From: an uncultured Lachnospiraceae bacterium
GTDB taxonomy: Bacteria > Bacillota > Clostridia > Lachnospirales > Lachnospiraceae
Assembly: GCA_900317555.1 (NCBI GenBank)
Contig: ONHF01000005.1
Span: 1 to 64,000 of the forward strand
Reading direction: 5' to 3'
DNA: 64,000 nt
Below are positions 62,628-64,000 of this stretch, piece by piece; position 1 is the stretch's first letter, and the number at the start of each line of letters is the position of its first letter. The position numbers and the translations under genes were made by a program. Below the pieces are notes generated by a model. That model saw only the letters and a list, made by a program, of their open reading frames with translations. It had not been told where the DNA came from and made no database searches.

Positions 62628-64000
62628 TTATTCCTGTTTCGTGTGACGGTCCAGCCATTCCCTCGGAATCTTCTGTTCGAAGCGGTCTTTGCCGTTTTCC
62701 GGAATTTCAGTCGGATAATTGCCGTCAAAGCAGGCAGCGCAGTAACTCCCGCGCCCGTTCGATCCCTGTGCGAGCTTCATCGCGCTGTCTACGGAAAGAT
62801 AGCCGAGCGTATCCGCACCGATGATTTCCGCGATTTCGCTGACAGAATGGTGGCATGCAATCAGGTTGTCCCTGGAATCGATGTCCGTGCCGTAGTAGCA
62901 GGGATTGAGAAACGGCGGTGCCGAAACCCGGAAATGAATTTCCTTAGCCCCTGCGTCCCGCACAAGCTTGACAATTCTCTGCGACGTAGTGCCGCGCACA
63001 ATTGAATCATCGATCAGAACAACTCTCTTCCCACGGATTGTCTCCGCAATCGGGTTCAGCTTGATTTTGACAAGATCCTCTCGAGCCGCCTGGCCGGGGG
63101 AGATGAATGTTCTGCCGATGTATTTGTTTTTCAGCAGTCCGATACCATACGGAATACCGGACTGTCTGGCATAGCCGAGCGCCGCGTCCAGTCCCGAGTC
63201 GGGAACACCGATGACTACATCCGCCTGCACGGGATGCTCGAGAGCCAGGAACGCGCCGGCCCGCATTCTCGCTTCATGCACGGACGCGCCGTCAATGATG
63301 GAATCCGGCCTTGCGAAATAAATATACTCGAAAACGCACATGGAAGGCTTTGCCTTGCCGCAGTGTTCCTTGATGGAACGGATGCCGTTCTGATCGACGA
63401 TCATAATCTCTCCGGGCTGCAGATCCCGTTCAAACCGGGCGCCTACGGCGTCGAGAGCGCAGCTTTCCGATGCGAAAACAATAGAGCCGTCCGCGCACTT
63501 TCCATAGCAGAGAGGGCGGAAGCCGTGCGGGTCACGGACCGCGATCAGCTTGGTCGGAGACATCATGACAAGAGAAAACGCGCCGTGAATCCTGTCTACC
63601 ACGTTGTTGACCGCCTCTTCAATGCTGGCAGTATGCAGGCGTTCTCTTGTAATCAGATAAGAAATGACCTCGGTATCGGTCGTTGAATGGAAAATACAGC
63701 CGTCGTTTTCGAGAGCACAGCGAAGCTCATAGGAATTGACAAGATTTCCGTTATGGCAGAGTGCCATGCTTCCCTTGATATGCTTGACGACAACCGGCTG
63801 GGCGTTGCTTCTGTTGGAAACACCGCTTGTCGAATAGCGGACATGACCGACCGCAATATTGCCTCCGCCGAGGCGGTCCAGCTCTTCTTTATTGAAAACT
63901 TCGTGAACAAGCCCCAGATCTCTGTGGTAATGGAAAACGCCGTCGTCATTGACGGCAATGCCGGCCGCCTCCTGTCCTCTGTGCTGCAGGGCAAACAACG
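62628..64000 (-). CDS. purF: amidophosphoribosyltransferase (PurF), 5' end beyond the window
   Basis: PurF makes phosphoribosylamine from PRPP and glutamine, the first step of purine synthesis. The visible 456 codons start at MFALQHRGQEAAGIAV; about 25-35 residues including the catalytic N-terminal Cys lie outside the window. Seen are the glutaminase part (HVRYSTSG, LCHNGN), the PRPP loop VVLIDDSIVRGTTS, and cysteines in SMCVFEY, NPCYYG and SYCAACFDG that match the [4Fe-4S] ligands of the B. subtilis-type enzyme. Confidence 0.97.
   Translation of the reverse strand, partial: LFALQHRGQEAAGIAVNDDGVFHYHRDLGLVHEVFNKEELDRLGGGNIAVGHVRYSTSGVSNRSNAQPVVVKHIKGSMALCHNGNLVNSYELRCALENDGCIFHSTTDTEVISYLITRERLHTASIEEAVNNVVDRIHGAFSLVMMSPTKLIAVRDPHGFRPLCYGKCADGSIVFASESCALDAVGARFERDLQPGEIMIVDQNGIRSIKEHCGKAKPSMCVFEYIYFARPDSIIDGASVHEARMRAGAFLALEHPVQADVVIGVPDSGLDAALGYARQSGIPYGIGLLKNKYIGRTFISPGQAAREDLVKIKLNPIAETIRGKRVVLIDDSIVRGTTSQRIVKLVRDAGAKEIHFRVSAPPFLNPCYYGTDIDSRDNLIACHHSVSEIAEIIGADTLGYLSVDSAMKLAQGSNGRGSYCAACFDGNYPTEIPENGKDRFEQKIPREWLDRHTKQE

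Overview
The window looks like chromosomal DNA of an anaerobic Firmicute of class Clostridia, possibly Lachnospiraceae-like (inference). The reasons are a Gram-positive style priA-def-fmt-yugP-rsmB-rlmN-prpC-prkC-rsgA cluster, a PASTA Ser/Thr kinase, a fused SecDF, a meso-diaminopimelate type MurE, an energy-converting Ech [NiFe]-hydrogenase and a Tn4451-type large serine recombinase. No rRNA, tRNA or CRISPR array was recognised.

Region 1 (1-15007) is accessory and partly decayed. On the left are the remains of a catabolic locus: an intact Ldh-family dehydrogenase, a frameshifted gene with a HELFH motif, and the 3' part of a diol-dehydratase-reactivase-like gene. Facing them was a short-chain dehydrogenase (SDR) gene. 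An element of about 11.8 kb (about 2624-14386) sits inside the SDR gene: the codons for RELSAR end at 2623 and the codons for LYAENIG resume at 14387, in frame. The element carries a frameshifted TnpX-like recombinase, a TnpW-like remnant with a hairpin-rich leader, an array of short spaced repeats, and a six-gene defence operon read leftward from about 13978: xre regulator, hsdM, hsdS, a DUF3644 protein with an RNxxxH HEPN-type motif, hsdR, and a TIR-like effector. The DUF3644 gene sits between hsdS and hsdR, the position of the anticodon nuclease gene prrC in the E. coli prr locus. This composite locus is the best candidate in the window for an undescribed system.

Region 2 (15045-36880) is housekeeping. 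It holds rsgA, prkC, prpC, rlmN, rsmB, a YugP-type zinc peptidase, fmt, def, priA and murE as one leftward run with many overlapping start and stop codons, then recJ and secDF. A rightward pair (CNNM/CBS transporter-like protein and a phosphopantetheinyl transferase) follows, then leftward hisS-aspS.

Region 3 (36970-47163) is a ten-gene leftward set, echABCDEF-hypFCDE. It encodes an energy-converting [NiFe]-hydrogenase (antiporter-like EchA, NuoH-like EchB, small subunit EchC, EchD, large subunit EchE, ferredoxin EchF) and most of its Ni-Fe cofactor maturation apparatus. HypA, HypB and a maturation protease are not encoded here, and the large subunit ends at its last metal motif, so a protease is probably not needed.

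Region 4 (47317-64000) contains dprA, yifB, a secreted GH25 lysozyme with an Ala-rich tail, hemW, lepA, a GntR-controlled ABC transporter (YtrA/YtrB-like), a YknXYZ/MacAB-like efflux operon with a well-formed promoter and overlapping dyad, and purF, which is cut by the window edge.
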